From Diplocarpon mali (Eukaryota; Ascomycota; Leotiomycetes; Helotiales; Drepanopezizaceae): 64,000 nucleotides of DNA. Of the stretch, positions 34,594 to 46,560 are shown in pieces; position 1 is the first letter of the stretch, and each line of letters starts with the position of its first letter. Location: contig JAENRP010000111.1 of assembly GCA_024741835.1 (NCBI GenBank), positions 63,072 to 127,071 on the forward strand. Direction: 5' to 3'. A program made the translations under genes and the position numbers. Below the pieces are notes generated by a model. It was not told the DNA's origin. It saw nothing but the letters and a program-made list of their open reading frames with translations, and did no database searches.

Positions 34594-35725
34594 TCAGGTC
34601 GTGGGCTGCCTGGTGCCCTTCCGCCGGGCGGGAGGCTTGACGGCCGATTTGGCGACTTTCGGCTTCATCTGCTGGAAGTCTGGACACGGGTTAGCGTGGG
34701 CGCTGGCGGCAGTCGCGGAGTGGCATACCAGACTGGATCCGCTCCAGAGTTTCCGTCCGCGTCGAGAGGGGCCGGCTCAGCATGTCGACGGCGTGGCGGG
34801 GCAGGACGAGGCTCCCGCCGCTGGCGAGCTTCTCGAAAGCTTCCACGCGGCTCTTGAGGCTACCGACCTCGCCGCCGAGTCGCTGGGCGGTGCTCTCCAG
34901 GTGCCGGATGTAGTCGAGGGCTCGGGTCAGGATGGCCCCCTTCCCATGCTTCGGCCTCCCAGGCTTGCGCTCCACGGCCTCGCCGTCCGAGTCCTCTGAC
35001 CCACGCAGGGACGGCACGCCCCGACGCAGACATTCGATCTTCGCATTCAGGTTCGTTCGGTAGCGCTTCTCGATCGCGTTGTGCCCCCGCTTTCGCGACT
35101 GGCCGAGTGTGCTGGGCTGATCCCCTTGATCGGCAGACTTGCACTGGTTCTGGCGGCTGCGGACGTGGGGCGAGGGCGAGGGAGAGACCGACTCGGGATA
35201 CAGCGGAGATGTGGCCGTGGAAGCGGTCTCGATCTTCGGCAGCGCGTGGCATGGCGTTGCGCTGTCGCGTGAGCTGCCTCCTCCGGCGGCCGTGGGAGAA
35301 GGGAAGCCCCGGGACGGTCTCCGAGGCCCTGCTTGCACCTGGCTCTGGCTCGAGTAACAGGCGGCCGTGGGACTTGCTGGCGTTAGCGGGGTCTCGTAGA
35401 ACTCGAAGGGTGCGTCTTCGAGTAGCAGACCGGTTACAGCAGCGTAGGACGTTTCCATGTTATCGTCCATCGATGTCTCGCGGCCCAGCGCCCACGGCCC
35501 CTCGGGCGAGGAGATCGTGCTGGCTGTGCTTTCTCGCCTCTCCACCGGGGCGGGGAGCAGCTCGGGAGCAGCTCCTCCCCAGGCCATCCAGCTGTCCCAG
35601 TCCTCGAGAAAGCGTCCTTCGTGGAAGGACTTGTCGAAAGGGTTCGAGTTGGTGTCGCCGAGGCTTCGTGGAGCGACGACGAGGCCGTTGCCGGCACCGT
35701 GGAAGCTGACAGCTCGTGAAGGCAT
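34594..35725 (-). CDS. bHLH transcription factor, SREBP-like DNA-binding domain
   Basis: The spliced protein has 360 residues from exons 35725-34729 and 34679-34594. The basic-helix-loop-helix domain lies at about 211-285. The basic region GHNAIEKRYRTNLNAKIECL has the tyrosine in ERYR/KRYR that marks the SREBP branch of bHLH proteins. The loop is extended by an acidic then basic insert (about 242-262), and helix 2 reads KGAILTRALDYIRHLE. A leucine-zipper-like helix follows. The N-terminal 200 residues are disordered and Ser/Pro-rich. No membrane segment is present, so this is not a membrane-tethered SREBP; it resembles soluble fungal paralogues of the SrbB kind, which is inference. The last exon codes a Lys/Pro tail (KPKVAKSAVKPPARRKG). 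GC content and codon use are high. No target genes can be told from the context. Confidence 0.85.
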
Positions 35726-36294
35726 AGCCGTGACGGGATGGATGTGTGCTGGGGTTGGGCGTGGGTCCGAGGCGCTGTTAAGAGAGTCGGCGCCGGTGGG
35801 AAATCAGCAGTTGGGGGGGCGGGAGGAGGGGGATCGGCAAGATATACCGCCTTTTGAGGCATCCCCAATGACGGGGTGTTGGGTGAAGGGGGCTTGCTAT
35901 CAGCCGGCGAGGAGGGGTATGCATTATCTTGGGCACCTGCGACTGTCGGTACAAGAGGCACGAGAGCAGGTCTGGTCTGCCCTCAATCCGGAGTAGCGTG
36001 GCGGCTCTCATTGTCAACAACCCGGAGGATGGGCGATTCTCGCGGTGCTTGGCCATGTCCGCGGCGCGGAGAAAGGAGAGATGCCGTGGCGCCGAGAAGA
36101 GCAGAGATGCCGTGCTCCCACGTCGATGATGGGCTGGAATATCGATGGCCAGGACCCTGGGGGAACGGGATGCGAGGAGGTACAGAGTCGCTCGGTCTCT
36201 GTACGGGACATATGCCTGTGCAGGAAAGGTGGTAAGGGAGACAGATGGATGTGTATATGTATGAACATGCGCACGTAGATCTGGAGGTAAATGG

Positions 36295-36580
36295 TGTTAT
36301 GGTAGATATGGTAGATATGTGTAGATATGTGTATATATGTGTATATATGATTATATTTGTATATATGTGAATATATGATTATACATCTATATATATTTGT
36401 ATATACGTGTATGCTTGTAAATTTATGTATACATTTGTTGATATCTGTATGTATGTATATGTTTGTTTATATCTATATGTTTGTTTACATCTATATCTTT
36501 GTATATATTTGTTTACATCCGACATGTTTGTACATGTTGGTATATATTGTTATATACCTGTATATATACACACAAACATT
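36295..36580. repeat. TATATGTG-type AT-rich simple-sequence block
   Basis: About 285 bp consist almost only of T, A and G in irregular TATATGT and TGTATATA units. It reads as a degenerate microsatellite and can translate as a false Tyr/Ile-rich protein. Confidence 0.9.
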
Positions 36581-38216
36581 CCCATATCCATACATGAGCG
36601 CCGGGAGGCCAAGGTACCTGTCGCTAAGGGGGATGTTGGATGGCCAGGCATTCACTGGCATCCGGTTGTTTTCCCCGCCCAAGCCTGCGGGCCCCTGGAC
36701 CGGACCCCTGGACCCCTGGACCCCGACCGCACAGTTGGCTGGCATGTCGCTGGCCCAGTGGCTGAGCAGAACGTCGCGCAGATGTGGCCGAGTCCGAGGC
36801 TGTGGTGGAAATGCCACTGCGAGCCGGGAGAGCTGTGCGGTGCGAGGCAGCATCCAATCTGGCTGGCTGCGGTAATGTAGTGGGCATGTAGCAGAGGAGA
36901 ACCCGGTACGGTATGGCAGACGCATGCTGCCCCGCTCCTGGCCTGCCTCACCTTTCCTGCGGTCTCTATACACGGTCTACCGTGCCACCGGAGGCCAAGC
37001 CAAACAGGTGCCATTCACAACACCACGGCCGTCTTCTCTTCTCCCCCCACCCCCACCGCCTCCTGCTGTGCCACAGCCAAAGTAATCAATCAATCACACT
37101 TCCTCAATCCACGCCACCGCAAATCGACATCTGCGAGGCCCGTCACGGCAGACGGTACAGTGGAATCGGCCCAGCATGTGATCCGTCGTGCTATGCTGTG
37201 GACTGCGCACTGCGGACTGCGCACTGGGGATGGCGGACTGCTGCGTTCGTCACATCGAGCCTACGCGTGTTCGTCGCTCCTTGCTCCTCCCACGTCGTCA
37301 CGGGTGCAGGTGAGGCGTCCGCGTCGGCTTCAGCTCCAACTTTCTTGGTCCTTGGAAACGTGTCAATGCGAGAGCTCGAGCGGAGACGCCACTTCTGGAC
37401 CCTGACCTTACGGGGTACATTGCCATGCCATGCCGTCTCTTGTTTGGAGGGGATTCCTCGTAAAGCGAGAAGGCGGCATCAGCCAACAGGCAGCTCGCAC
37501 TCACACCTACCGCACATCGAGACCCGCGCTCTGTGGCCTCGGCGCTTGCCCATTACCCCTTCGTTGCTACCTCATCCCGGCATCGGATTTCCTGCAAGAA
37601 GATCGGGCTGCTGTCCGTGCCACTGATACTCAGTGCATGAAGAACAAGTACTCTCCCGGGGCGCCGCTGATTTCTCGACTTTGAATACAGGCTTGGACGC
37701 CTGTAGCCAAGCTCACGCTCAGCAGTCTTTGGAGCTCTTACCACTGGACTCAAGACACCCCAAGTTGCCGGTCACCGAGTTCGGGATCTGGTTGATCCAG
37801 ATTCATGGCAAGTCTTTGTTCCCCAAACCTCAGAAGCTCTGGTGGGGCTGCCTCTGCCTCGACCCTCAACGTGGCCGGAGGGTTACCTCCTGAAGTGTAT
37901 ATTTCCTCGGGCAGGAGCATACATCTCGGTTGTCCCACCTCTTTCTCTAGGTGCGAGATGATCACAGCCTGGACGTGCATAGCATACCTTGCCACTTGGT
38001 CTTCGAGTATCGGAATAGCGAGGCTCAGACCCACCCGCGTGCTTGTTCCTCATCTCATCGCTCAATATTCCACTACGAATATGATCAAGTATCTGGAAAA
38101 GACATGGCGTCATTGCAAGGTCCCGAGGTTGTTGCAAAGTCGATCGAATACAGCATACCATGATACAATACACACAAGGCTGCCAGAAAGAACCTTATGC
38201 CGATTGTTTTCAAAAG

Positions 38217-38217
38217 C

Positions 38218-38251
<34 letters not shown>
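38217..38251. repeat. (GAAA)n microsatellite
   Basis: About eight and a half GAAA units run without interruption. Confidence 0.95.
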
Positions 38252-39244
38252 GAAGAAAAATGAAACCCATCATATGTATTAGACATAGCAGCTCCTTGGC
38301 AGGAAGCCTCGTATCGCCGCCAAAATACAAGCTTTCCCCCGACTTTGATGGCAGCGGGTAGCTCCGTCCCGAGAGGGAGCTAAACACGATCCTCTCTGGC
38401 GCTGACCTGCGTTATTGGCAAATACAACACCCTGGACTGCTGCCAGACCCTGCTGTTTGGTCTCGTTGACGTCGGCCGTTACGGCACGTTAGCTTCTGAG
38501 TGAAAGTTGCAGTAAGACACTGGGGCTGCGGGCACTGATTCCTGGTCGTCCAGCAGTGGTTCGAGATAGTAACGTTGAAACAGAAGACCTGCGATCTCGA
38601 GTGCTTCACTGACCTAATGATGAGAAGGCCTTGAACGAGGACTCTATCTCGAAGTTGTGTGCCCAGGGGACTTTCCACTCCCGAGCTAAACTGAAACATG
38701 GCATAGGACGCAAATAATAATGATATCGAACTGAAAGTATTATACTACTGAGATCCCCAAGTGTACTGTCGTTCCTCAAAATCTCTTAGGTAGCGCACAC
38801 TGATCCTGAAAATGAGGAAGCAGAGAAAGCAAGTAAGCAAAACCAGAAAAAAAAAAAAGAAAAAAAAATGACTACCAGCGCTGAAAATTTTAATTGAGGT
38901 TCTCATCATTGCCCACTTTGAGCCGAGAAAGCAGAGCGTGTTCAGATATGCCAGTCCCGACGGTGTGCGCCAGAATCTTGCTTCGGGTTCATCCCTGCAG
39001 ATTCTGCGAATTCAATCGCCTCCCAAAGTGACTGATGTAAAATTGTATGGAAGGTCGGGAGACCCTTTCGTATCGTGTGGGAGCCATTGGCGCAGGGACT
39101 GGGGACCGCCCAGCATGGTAGAAGTAGATACGATATGCTCGATCAACAGTAAGTAAGAATATATCTTCGCCTCCCGGGCCGCAGAGCATGTAATCTTTCA
39201 TAATTATGTGTCGTCCGAAGCAGCCGCAAGCAAACAGACGAAGA

Positions 39245-41474
39245 TTATGCTGCAAGGAGTGCGGGACCGGGCTTCTCATTCGATAACAGTTTCTTCAGCG
39301 CCTCGACCGTAATCTCCAGTACCTCCTGGCTCCGAGACTTCTTCAGACACTCTTTCAAAGCATCAACTCCACCCGCCTCCTTGATCTTTTTGATCCCCCA
39401 CTCACCCACGCTCCCTGGAGCTGTCAAGATATTCAAGATGCAAACCACTCCCCGGTGCCTTAGCTCTTCCTGATCCTCCTTGCATAGTCCCAATAGAAGG
39501 GGCACACCCCTTTCCCGCTCCAGGATGGCATTTACAGCAGTATCCCATTCTGTGAGGCTCGCCATTGCGCCTCCAGCCGCCCGTCTGGTCTCGAAGTCCT
39601 CAGAGTCGGTGAGGGCAAGTAAAATGTGCATCCGTTGACTAGCTTGCCGTCCTCCATCGGCAAATTTGGCCACGCCCTCAGGAGCTTGCATCAGGTTGCA
39701 AATAAGCTCCACGCTGGCGCGCGTTACCATTTTATTGTTTGACAGAAGGAGCTCTTCGATGTGTGGAAAAGCGATTCGGATGATTGGATTTCGTGCTGTG
39801 TCGTCGGTCGAAGCGAGGTTTGTGAGTGCGAGGAGAGACTCAAAAACCGGAAGGAGATCTCGGTGCTCGACAGCGGGATCGTCTCCGAGGATAAGGAGGA
39901 GTGGGCGGACGGCGGATGTTACCGAAAGCGGATTTGAGCCTCCAAATACGTGCTGGGGATTCGTGGAAATAAGGATGCGAGCCAGCGCGTGGGCCGTCGT
40001 ACGTCGTGCTTGCACATTTTCGGTCGGGAAGACTGAATATGCATGTAAGAGAAGCTTCACGGCTCCTTGCTGCGCCATCTGTCCTCGGATCTTGGTAGAT
40101 TTCGATAGAGAATTGACTATCGCCACCACTAACATCAGGGAAGAAGCAGACCCATGTTGACTGTGGGTGACTAAAGTCGGGATAACGCCTGCATCAAATG
40201 CGGCTTGACATCGTTTCGCGACATGCTCATCATCGTTATAAGGGTCCTCTCTTTCGGCAGATTTCGAAGCATTTGCATATGCCTTGAGCTGGCTCATGCG
40301 CTTCTGTTCCTCTGATAGAGCTGGTAGATAAGTTGTCAGGTTGACCAGAATAGTGAGAGCGCCATAGGTTGTAGGTGACTTTGCAGGCGTTTCTCCTAAA
40401 GCCTTGATCAAAAGCTTCAGGAAAGGTTGGTCCGAAGCCAGGCTTTCCTTGACTTTTGGTTGCAAGGAAGCATATGCTAATCCCTCTATAGAACTTTCCT
40501 GTGAAGTAGTTGTGGAGAGCATAGTCTTGAACATACTCGACAGTTCCTCGATGCTGGTGGTTGCTGGCTGAATACGCCCCCCTTCTTCAGCATTTGAGGC
40601 CGATGTGACAGCCTTCAATCCTGGAGTTAGTTAGAATACTTTCATTGATTATGAACAGACGTAGAGAGTGAAGGTTGAGAAAATGGCTTACCTGAAGCTT
40701 GGCCAAGACAACCGCGGCCAAATTTTTGACCTTTTCGGAATGTATCCTTTGTTGAATGGATCCATCCTCCACAACATGGTGCCTCTCTGGCGACGAAACT
40801 TCCATAGTGTTGGATGGCGTATTGATGACTATTTCGTCCAGCCACTCAGCACAGTGTTTCTTAATAGCCTCTCGGCATGGAGTGCTCATGCAGGCTGCGT
40901 TGAGCATCTCCAAAGCAGCTTGCTCGACTTTCCTGCTTTTCCATTTTCTCCTCATCAAAGGGCCAAGAGTGACAACGAATCCTTCACTCAAGAACAGATC
41001 CGCAATGGTATCTGGAACAATAGGAAAGAGACAAGCAGCAACGGAGAACGCAGTGATTAAGTCATCATAAGTGCTTTTGCTAACAGTTGAGTTGAAGAAA
41101 GTCGAAATAGCATCGACTCCCTTCTCGCCAGCAGCTTTGAGATATGCAGAGGCAGCCAAAGTAGCGTGACCCCGGACAGTTGGTGGCTGTCTCATGTCCA
41201 GATAACCTAGCAAGGTATCAATGCATTCCGTATCGAGCAATTCCCGAAGCGGCTTGTGCAGCTCAGTAGATCTCGTCTTTTCGGAAGAATCTTCACTGAT
41301 CATCCTGGTGAGAGTATTTAGGTCTTTGCAAGTGTCCTCGTCCTCTTGTCCGCCCTCCATCAACCGAGCCAGAAGTAGCAATGTCTGATCCTCCGGCGAT
41401 GCATTCGCGCTTTTAATAGCCTCCGCTGTTGGCGGAACGCTGGGATCAGCACCTGGGATAAGTGATGCAGACAT
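39245..41474 (-). CDS. cro1: UCS-domain myosin chaperone (CRO1/She4/UNC-45 family)
   Basis: The spliced protein has 716 residues from exons 41474-40692 and 40612-39245. UCS proteins fold and stabilise myosin motor domains and act in cytokinesis, actin-based transport and, for Podospora CRO1, in the sexual cycle (family knowledge). The whole protein is built of Leu/Ala-rich armadillo-like helices. Typical segments are AYDS-free repeats such as GALTILVNLTTYLP, then PTLVTHSQHGSASSLMLVV, ELICNLMQAPEGVAKF and RRAAGGAMASLTEWD. The intron joins VVLAKLQ to AVTSASN. Its acceptor is the AAG at 40615-40613 and not the CAG nine bases earlier, because only the AAG keeps the frame and the earlier AG sits too close to the branch point. 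It is divergent from TFB4 across 338 bp. Confidence 0.88.
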
Positions 41475-41812
41475 GATGGGTTTTACAGGCTGTGTTGGTG
41501 GTGAGCTGATGATGCGGACGAGGTTTGAGCTAACTCGGTCGTTAAGAATATCACGGGACCAGGCGTCGACAGGGATGAGAGCTAAACTTCGCGAAGGGCA
41601 CAGGCCAAAATGGTAAGCTTTGGGATAGTTCGAGCACTTCTGAAGGAGTTTTTCACCCAGCTGGACTGGTAACTGGTCGTGGTTGGTTAGGAAAGTTGAG
41701 ATTTCAACGGCACGTCTGAAAAGTCCGGGAACGACATCTAAAGTTCAATACACCCGAAGACATCGCATATAATTCAAGTCCTAAAGGCTGATATGCCTCG
41801 ACAACTTCCAAG
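41475..41812. promoter_or_regulatory. divergent promoter shared by the UCS chaperone gene and TFB4
   Basis: The 338 bp between the start codons must carry both promoters. I see no clear known binding motif in it. Confidence 0.5.
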
Positions 41813-42964
41813 ATGAACGCTGTAGATGGTTCAGAGCATTACGAAGTTAGAGCCGGAGGTCAGTACAGGCAGCAAAAGTTACAAATCCGCCTAACACTCT
41901 CCACAGTCGCCTCACCAGCATTGCTAGTCATTGTCCTCGACACGAATCCTCACGCCTGGGCCCTCCTTGCATCCACTCTACCCCTCTCCGGAGCGATAGC
42001 AAACATCCTCATCTTCATAAATGCCCACCTGGCTGTGAACAATGCGAATCAAGTCGCTGTGGTGGCATCCCACAGCCACAGAGCAGCATGGTTGTACCCC
42101 AGCCCCCCTGTGGTATCCGAAGACGTCGAGATGAGGGAAGGGGAAGCTGACAATGTGAACAAATACCGCCCCTTCGCCCTCATTGAAGACAGTGTCCTGG
42201 CCTCTCTTCGGAAACTCATATCTACTACAACGGAGAGCGATGTAGCTACTACGACAACCACACAGATGGCCGGGGCCTTGACTTTGGCGCTCTCATACAT
42301 TAACAAGTCCTCTCAGAAGTACTCGGGGATAGACACGGACTCGAAACCTGCACCTCCGAGTAATGAAAATGCCGATAACGTGGCAGGTCTGCAAAGCCGT
42401 ATACTCGTCATTTCTGTGTCTGGAGATTTTGCACAGCAGTACATCCCTATTATGAACACCACATTCGCAGCCCAACGTCTGCGGATACCAATCGACATTC
42501 TGAAATTAGCTGGAGATACAGTGTTTCTGCAACAGGCCTCAGATGCCACGAAAGGGATCTACATGCAGTTGCGAAATCCACAGGGCCTACTACAATACCT
42601 GATGATGGCATTCCTGCCTGACCAAATGGCAAGGAAACATCTCGTGGCCCCTACACAAGAAGTGGTGGATTTTAGGGCTGCTTGTTTCTGCCATAGAAAG
42701 GTAGTGGACATAGGGTTCGTGTGTAGTATCTGCTTGAGCAGTAAGTGCCTCGTGTAATGTTACATTTTCGTCTTAACTCATATTCGACTAGTCTTCTGCT
42801 CGCCACCTGAAGGAGCAGTCTGCTTAACATGTTCTACGCACCTTTCGCTCGGCGACTATGGTGCAAAGCCATCCGTCGTTTCTCGAAAGAAGAAGAAGAA
42901 GAAGAAGATAAATGGAGGGTTGGAGAATGGGAGCACCAGAGATACTCCAGCATGCGGAGAATAG
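41813..42964 (+). CDS. TFB4: TFIIH core subunit Tfb4 (p34)
   Basis: The spliced protein has 350 residues from exons 41813-41858, 41907-42740 and 42792-42964. Tfb4 is the von Willebrand A-like subunit of TFIIH, acting in transcription initiation and nucleotide excision repair. Typical parts are LLVIVLDTNPHAW at the start of the vWA fold, ILIFINAHLAVN, ILVISVSGDFAQQYIPIMN and QQASDATKGIYMQL. The C-terminal zinc-binding region has CFCHRK, VCSICLSIFC and CLTCSTHLSLGDYG. The first intron (48 nt) is a multiple of three and has no stop, so its retention would insert 16 residues after RAG; splicing is preferred because of its CTAAC branch point and because it puts VASPALL directly after the short leader. 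The tail is Lys-rich. Confidence 0.9.
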
Positions 42965-43445
42965 GAGACTCATTACGTGACTTTTTACTCGCACTGGGGG
43001 ATCTACCCACCCATGTTCTCTCAGCGCAATCAAAATAAAGTTGTATCTCCATCTGCACTTTGGTATCTCTTGTGATTATCAGAGTTGTAACCCTCGAATG
43101 GTTCAACTCGATAGTTTCTTATTGAATTCTCAGTCATGCATGATAGCCATCAGAGCATGCTTCTTTCAATCTAAGGACAAAAGGTGAGGGACTTCCAATA
43201 CGTTACGCTTCCTGAGTCGCCACTTATATGTGCGGCGCCGGATAATAAGTCCACCCCTCGTGGACACCCCCTTTTCTNNNNNNNCCCCCTTCCCCAACAT
43301 TGCCGCGTTATTTCGGCAAAAGCATCGGCCGAAAGTCGTAATCCCATGGATGCGATGCCAATTTTTTTTTCAACGGACGGCGCGATGAAAGTAATACCAC
43401 AACAGAGAAAAAAAAGATCGAGCGAGCTTATGAGAGGCTCACTCT
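42965..43445. other. intergenic region between convergent genes, with N gap
   Basis: These 481 bp lie between TFB4 and the threonine aspartase gene and include seven N at 43278-43284. No feature is seen. Confidence 0.5.
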
Positions 43446-45505
43446 TCAATCAATTCGGATCTTTCTTCCTCCCTGTACGACGCCACCGTGGTCACCAAGC
43501 CTTGACATAACACATTTTGCTTCCCTTTCCTTCGAGTGCATGGACGCCAGAGCGAAAGAGTCAGTATTGTGAGCAAAGTGGAGGAAGTATCCGTAGGGAG
43601 TCTTCTTCACAGCCATAACGCCAATCGCACCTGCGGAATTGCTTCCTATAACCCCAGGATGGCTCATAAAATCAGCCTGCACGAAGGATACCATCGCTTC
43701 TTCTTCGGTGGCCTGAATATCTGCACCTCCTTCGGCTCGTCGGGTGTTATGGTAAAGTCTTTCCGCACACTTCTGGGAAGCCATGGTGGTTGCCATATGT
43801 TCGCCAGTACCGCTTGTTACAGCTGCCACAGTGACTTCATCCTCGTCTCTATCATCCGCAGGGATCACGGCACTGCCAATGCCAACAAGAGCTGCAGGAC
43901 CAACACGGCCACGGTGTTTCATGCCGATACCTCCAGATGATGAACCAGCAGCAATGTGTCCAAACATATCGATGGCAATTGCGCCGACAGTGTCAGTAAT
44001 GGCGTCTTCTTGGTCCTTCTTGAACGGCTTGGAGGGGGATTCCGCGGTGCCTTCCTCGAAGAAAGCACGAGAAGCGCCGATCTCGGTCTCCAGTTCACTG
44101 GGTGGAGATCTATGACCGTCACTACTTCCGTTGTGTCGAGGTGGTTCCTTCAGAAGAAACTCGCTCCGAGTCAACGTCACATCCGGAGAAGTTTTGTGCA
44201 AATCGGCATTGGGGCCGAGTAGTGAGTGTGTTCGTCGTTCTTCACTTGGCTGCTGACTACCATAGCGTGGACGTTTGGCAGGAAGTCCATTTGGAGAGTG
44301 GCCACGAGTACGAGAATTGGAGACAGTGAATGCTGAAGGGCTTGGGGATCGGAGGGCTGGACAGGGGTCCTGTGAGCAGAGCTCTCGTCCGGAAGCGAGT
44401 CCGGGAGTAACCTGGGGAGAAGATGAGGGAGAGTCAGGTTGGCCCTCGTTCCAGGTGCCATTCAAGATAGCAATGGTGTGATCTCGTCGTTGCTTGGCTC
44501 GTACACGCTCTTCGTACTCTACGTCTATCTTCTCGTCCTCAGCTTGACTGCTGTTCGCACTAGAGCCTGGAGTTACACGACCACCGCCTTCGACGCGCCT
44601 TAAATCCTCCCGCCAGCGTATGTAGCGGTCTCGGGCATTTCGAGACACTAGTATTTCGTGGGGAACAACCGGGATTCCGTGTTCCCAGGCGAAGTCGGTA
44701 GCACCTTGACCCACTAAAAGGTTTGGGGGGACCCTGCGAAGAGATAATGGCTTGCTGGAAGCGTCGAGAATCGATCTAGCCAAATGAATTGGGTTCTTTA
44801 TCTCTGATCAGACTTTAGAGGAGGCGATTGAAATTACTTTGGTCAAAAGTAACTTACGAGCTGTAGCTCCACAAGCACCGCTTCGGCCAAGATAGTCGAC
44901 AACTGTAGCGTCGCATTCTACGACACCATCGATAGCCAAATTGCTACCATAGCCGGCATTGGTGATCTCCTTGTCCTCGAGAACCTTGATCGCGGCTTCG
45001 ACAGCATCGACAGCACTTCCACCAGCATTCAGGACACGCATCGCCATGCGTGCAGCACTGCAGGATCGTTAGTACTCATTGCTGGACGGAAAAGCTACCG
45101 CCGATGTACTTGAGGTGTACGTTACCTGTCACATGCCCCAAGGTGTATGTGCTCATTAGTGGTGCTGTGGTAACCCGCGCCTGCGTGAACAAATATCGCC
45201 GCAGTATTTCCATGATGGCCTGATGCCTGTCCTCGTCTGAATAATCTCTCAGCCGTCCCATCCATGGCTGGATTCAGATCTGGGATATCTAAGATGAGGT
45301 GGGTGGGGGTTTTTGGAGGGGACATGGGGGCTAGTCCTTGCCAGGTGCCTTTATTGTTCACAAATGGTGAGCGAACAATGTCAAAAGCTTGTTCTTGGGA
45401 CCTGGAAAACGATTGCCTCAGACTGTATCGAAGTCTTCGAAGCTGTACTCTGGCAGCTTCGATCTGGCCTGGGACTTGTCCGGTTACGTGTTGCATGGAA
45501 AACAC
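43446..45505 (-). CDS. threonine aspartase, Taspase-1-like (asparaginase-2 superfamily)
   Basis: The spliced protein has 645 residues from exons 45505-45126, 45057-44858 and 44803-43446. It belongs to the N-terminal-nucleophile hydrolases that cut themselves before a catalytic Thr. The alpha-chain start IFVHAGAGYHS, then LNAGGSAVDAVEAAI, NAGYGSNL and NPIHLAR are family hallmarks. The self-cleavage site is DTVGAIA with Thr at about 465, followed by GHIAAGSSSGGIGMKHRGRVG and later TSGTGEHM. Between the conserved alpha part and the Thr lies a 150-200-residue disordered insert (rich in Ser, Pro, Arg), much longer than in bacterial asparaginases. The first about 100 residues are also a family-atypical extension with an uncertain start; a later in-frame Met precedes DGTAERLF. 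Its natural substrate in fungi is unknown to me. Confidence 0.87.
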
Positions 45506-46560
45506 AGGCTAGCGTCAAGGAGAGGCTCGGTGGTCGACGTGTTTGAGAGTTTTCGGAAAAGTGAATCAGTATGCCCGCCCATTCACAGATCATGAGCTGG
45601 ATGTGGTAGAGCAGTAGTGGCCTGAGTTGATTTAGAAGAGGCGCTCTCTCGGTTTTGAGGGGTCGGGGCGGGTATGGAATTGTCAATCGAGTTTAACACT
45701 GGAAAACCGATTGAAAAGAAAGTGATGGTTGCAAATTTCGAGAAGAATGGACCGAGGTTTTTTCACTGTAGGAAATCGAAAGGTTGTTCTGAAGTAGTGT
45801 TCAATTTATATGGTATTCTCCAGAGACCTGCGCCTCCAGTTAGTACAAGGCGAAGATATGAAAGATCTGGTAGGAATATCTGGAGCGAAGCAAACTCACA
45901 AAGGGGTGAAATGGGAGCTAGAAGTTGGAGTTTAGGAATTGTGAAGCTCGCTCCGCGGCCCAGACACGCCTAGAATTCAGGTAGACATGAAAAGCTTGCA
46001 GGCGAAGGAAAAGGGATTCAAAGGACTCCTGCAGATGTCCAAGTAGTACTCAGAAAGAGTTAAACGAGTGACTATCGATAGTTGGGGCTTAGAAGGATAT
46101 TGAGTGGTGATGTGAAGATATGGATGGCTGGCTACCTTACCTAGGGAAGAAATTGAGAGGAAGAAGACCTGTATACCACCTACGTACAATGTCTTGACAG
46201 GGAAGTCGCGACGCATTTCTAGTTTAAGAATTAAATCTCCTCAACTCCACACCCCCCATTGCAAAATGAATGGAAATGTCCCACCCATAGCATGCAACAG
46301 CAGGAGGGAGGAGTCATTTAAAGTTGATGCGAAGTCAGTATGTCACGTGATAGTACCAGATCCCCACCCTTGTTGGACGGAGCGGCGGGGTCCATTTGAC
46401 GAATCCACACCTACTGTTGGGTTGAAAGCTTGAGGCTCAAATCTATACGGCAGACAACCAACTTCACGGCTTTGGATTACAGAGCTCTACGCCAATTCCT
46501 AAAGTTGTTGCATAACATCTCTAAAGAGCCGGAGGCGCGCCGCGCAGGCTTTACTTCAGG
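45506..46560. other. divergent intergenic region
   Basis: This 1.05 kb region holds the promoters of the threonine aspartase gene (left) and ARP3 (right). A TCACGTGA octamer at 46343-46350 lies 211 bp upstream of the ARP3 start. I see no gene in it. Confidence 0.5.
46343..46350. promoter_or_regulatory. TCACGTGA palindrome upstream of ARP3
   Basis: This perfect bHLH/Cbf1-type octamer lies upstream of the ARP3 start codon. Function is inferred from the motif only. Confidence 0.4.

Larger units (their letters stand above)
35726..39244. other. gene-poor region with microsatellites
   Basis: The 3.5 kb between the bHLH and UCS genes holds a TATA/TATGT simple-sequence block (36295-36580), a GGACCCCTG-type short repeat (36690-36725), a GCACTGCGGACT repeat (37200-37232), a GAAA tetranucleotide run (38217-38251) and an A-rich tract (38849-38869). 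Frames of 80-240 codons exist (for example 36913-37626 and 37805-38263), but none resembles a known protein and most overlap others. Confidence 0.45.

Noticed and set aside
34256..34999. 247-codon plus-strand frame
   Set aside because: It crosses an N and runs antisense to the 3' part of the bHLH gene.
35107..35709. 200-codon plus-strand frame
   Set aside because: It is antisense to the bHLH coding exon in very GC-rich DNA.
36357..36875. Tyr/Ile-rich 172-codon frame with apparent membrane character
   Set aside because: The first half is a translation of the TATATGTG microsatellite and not a membrane protein.
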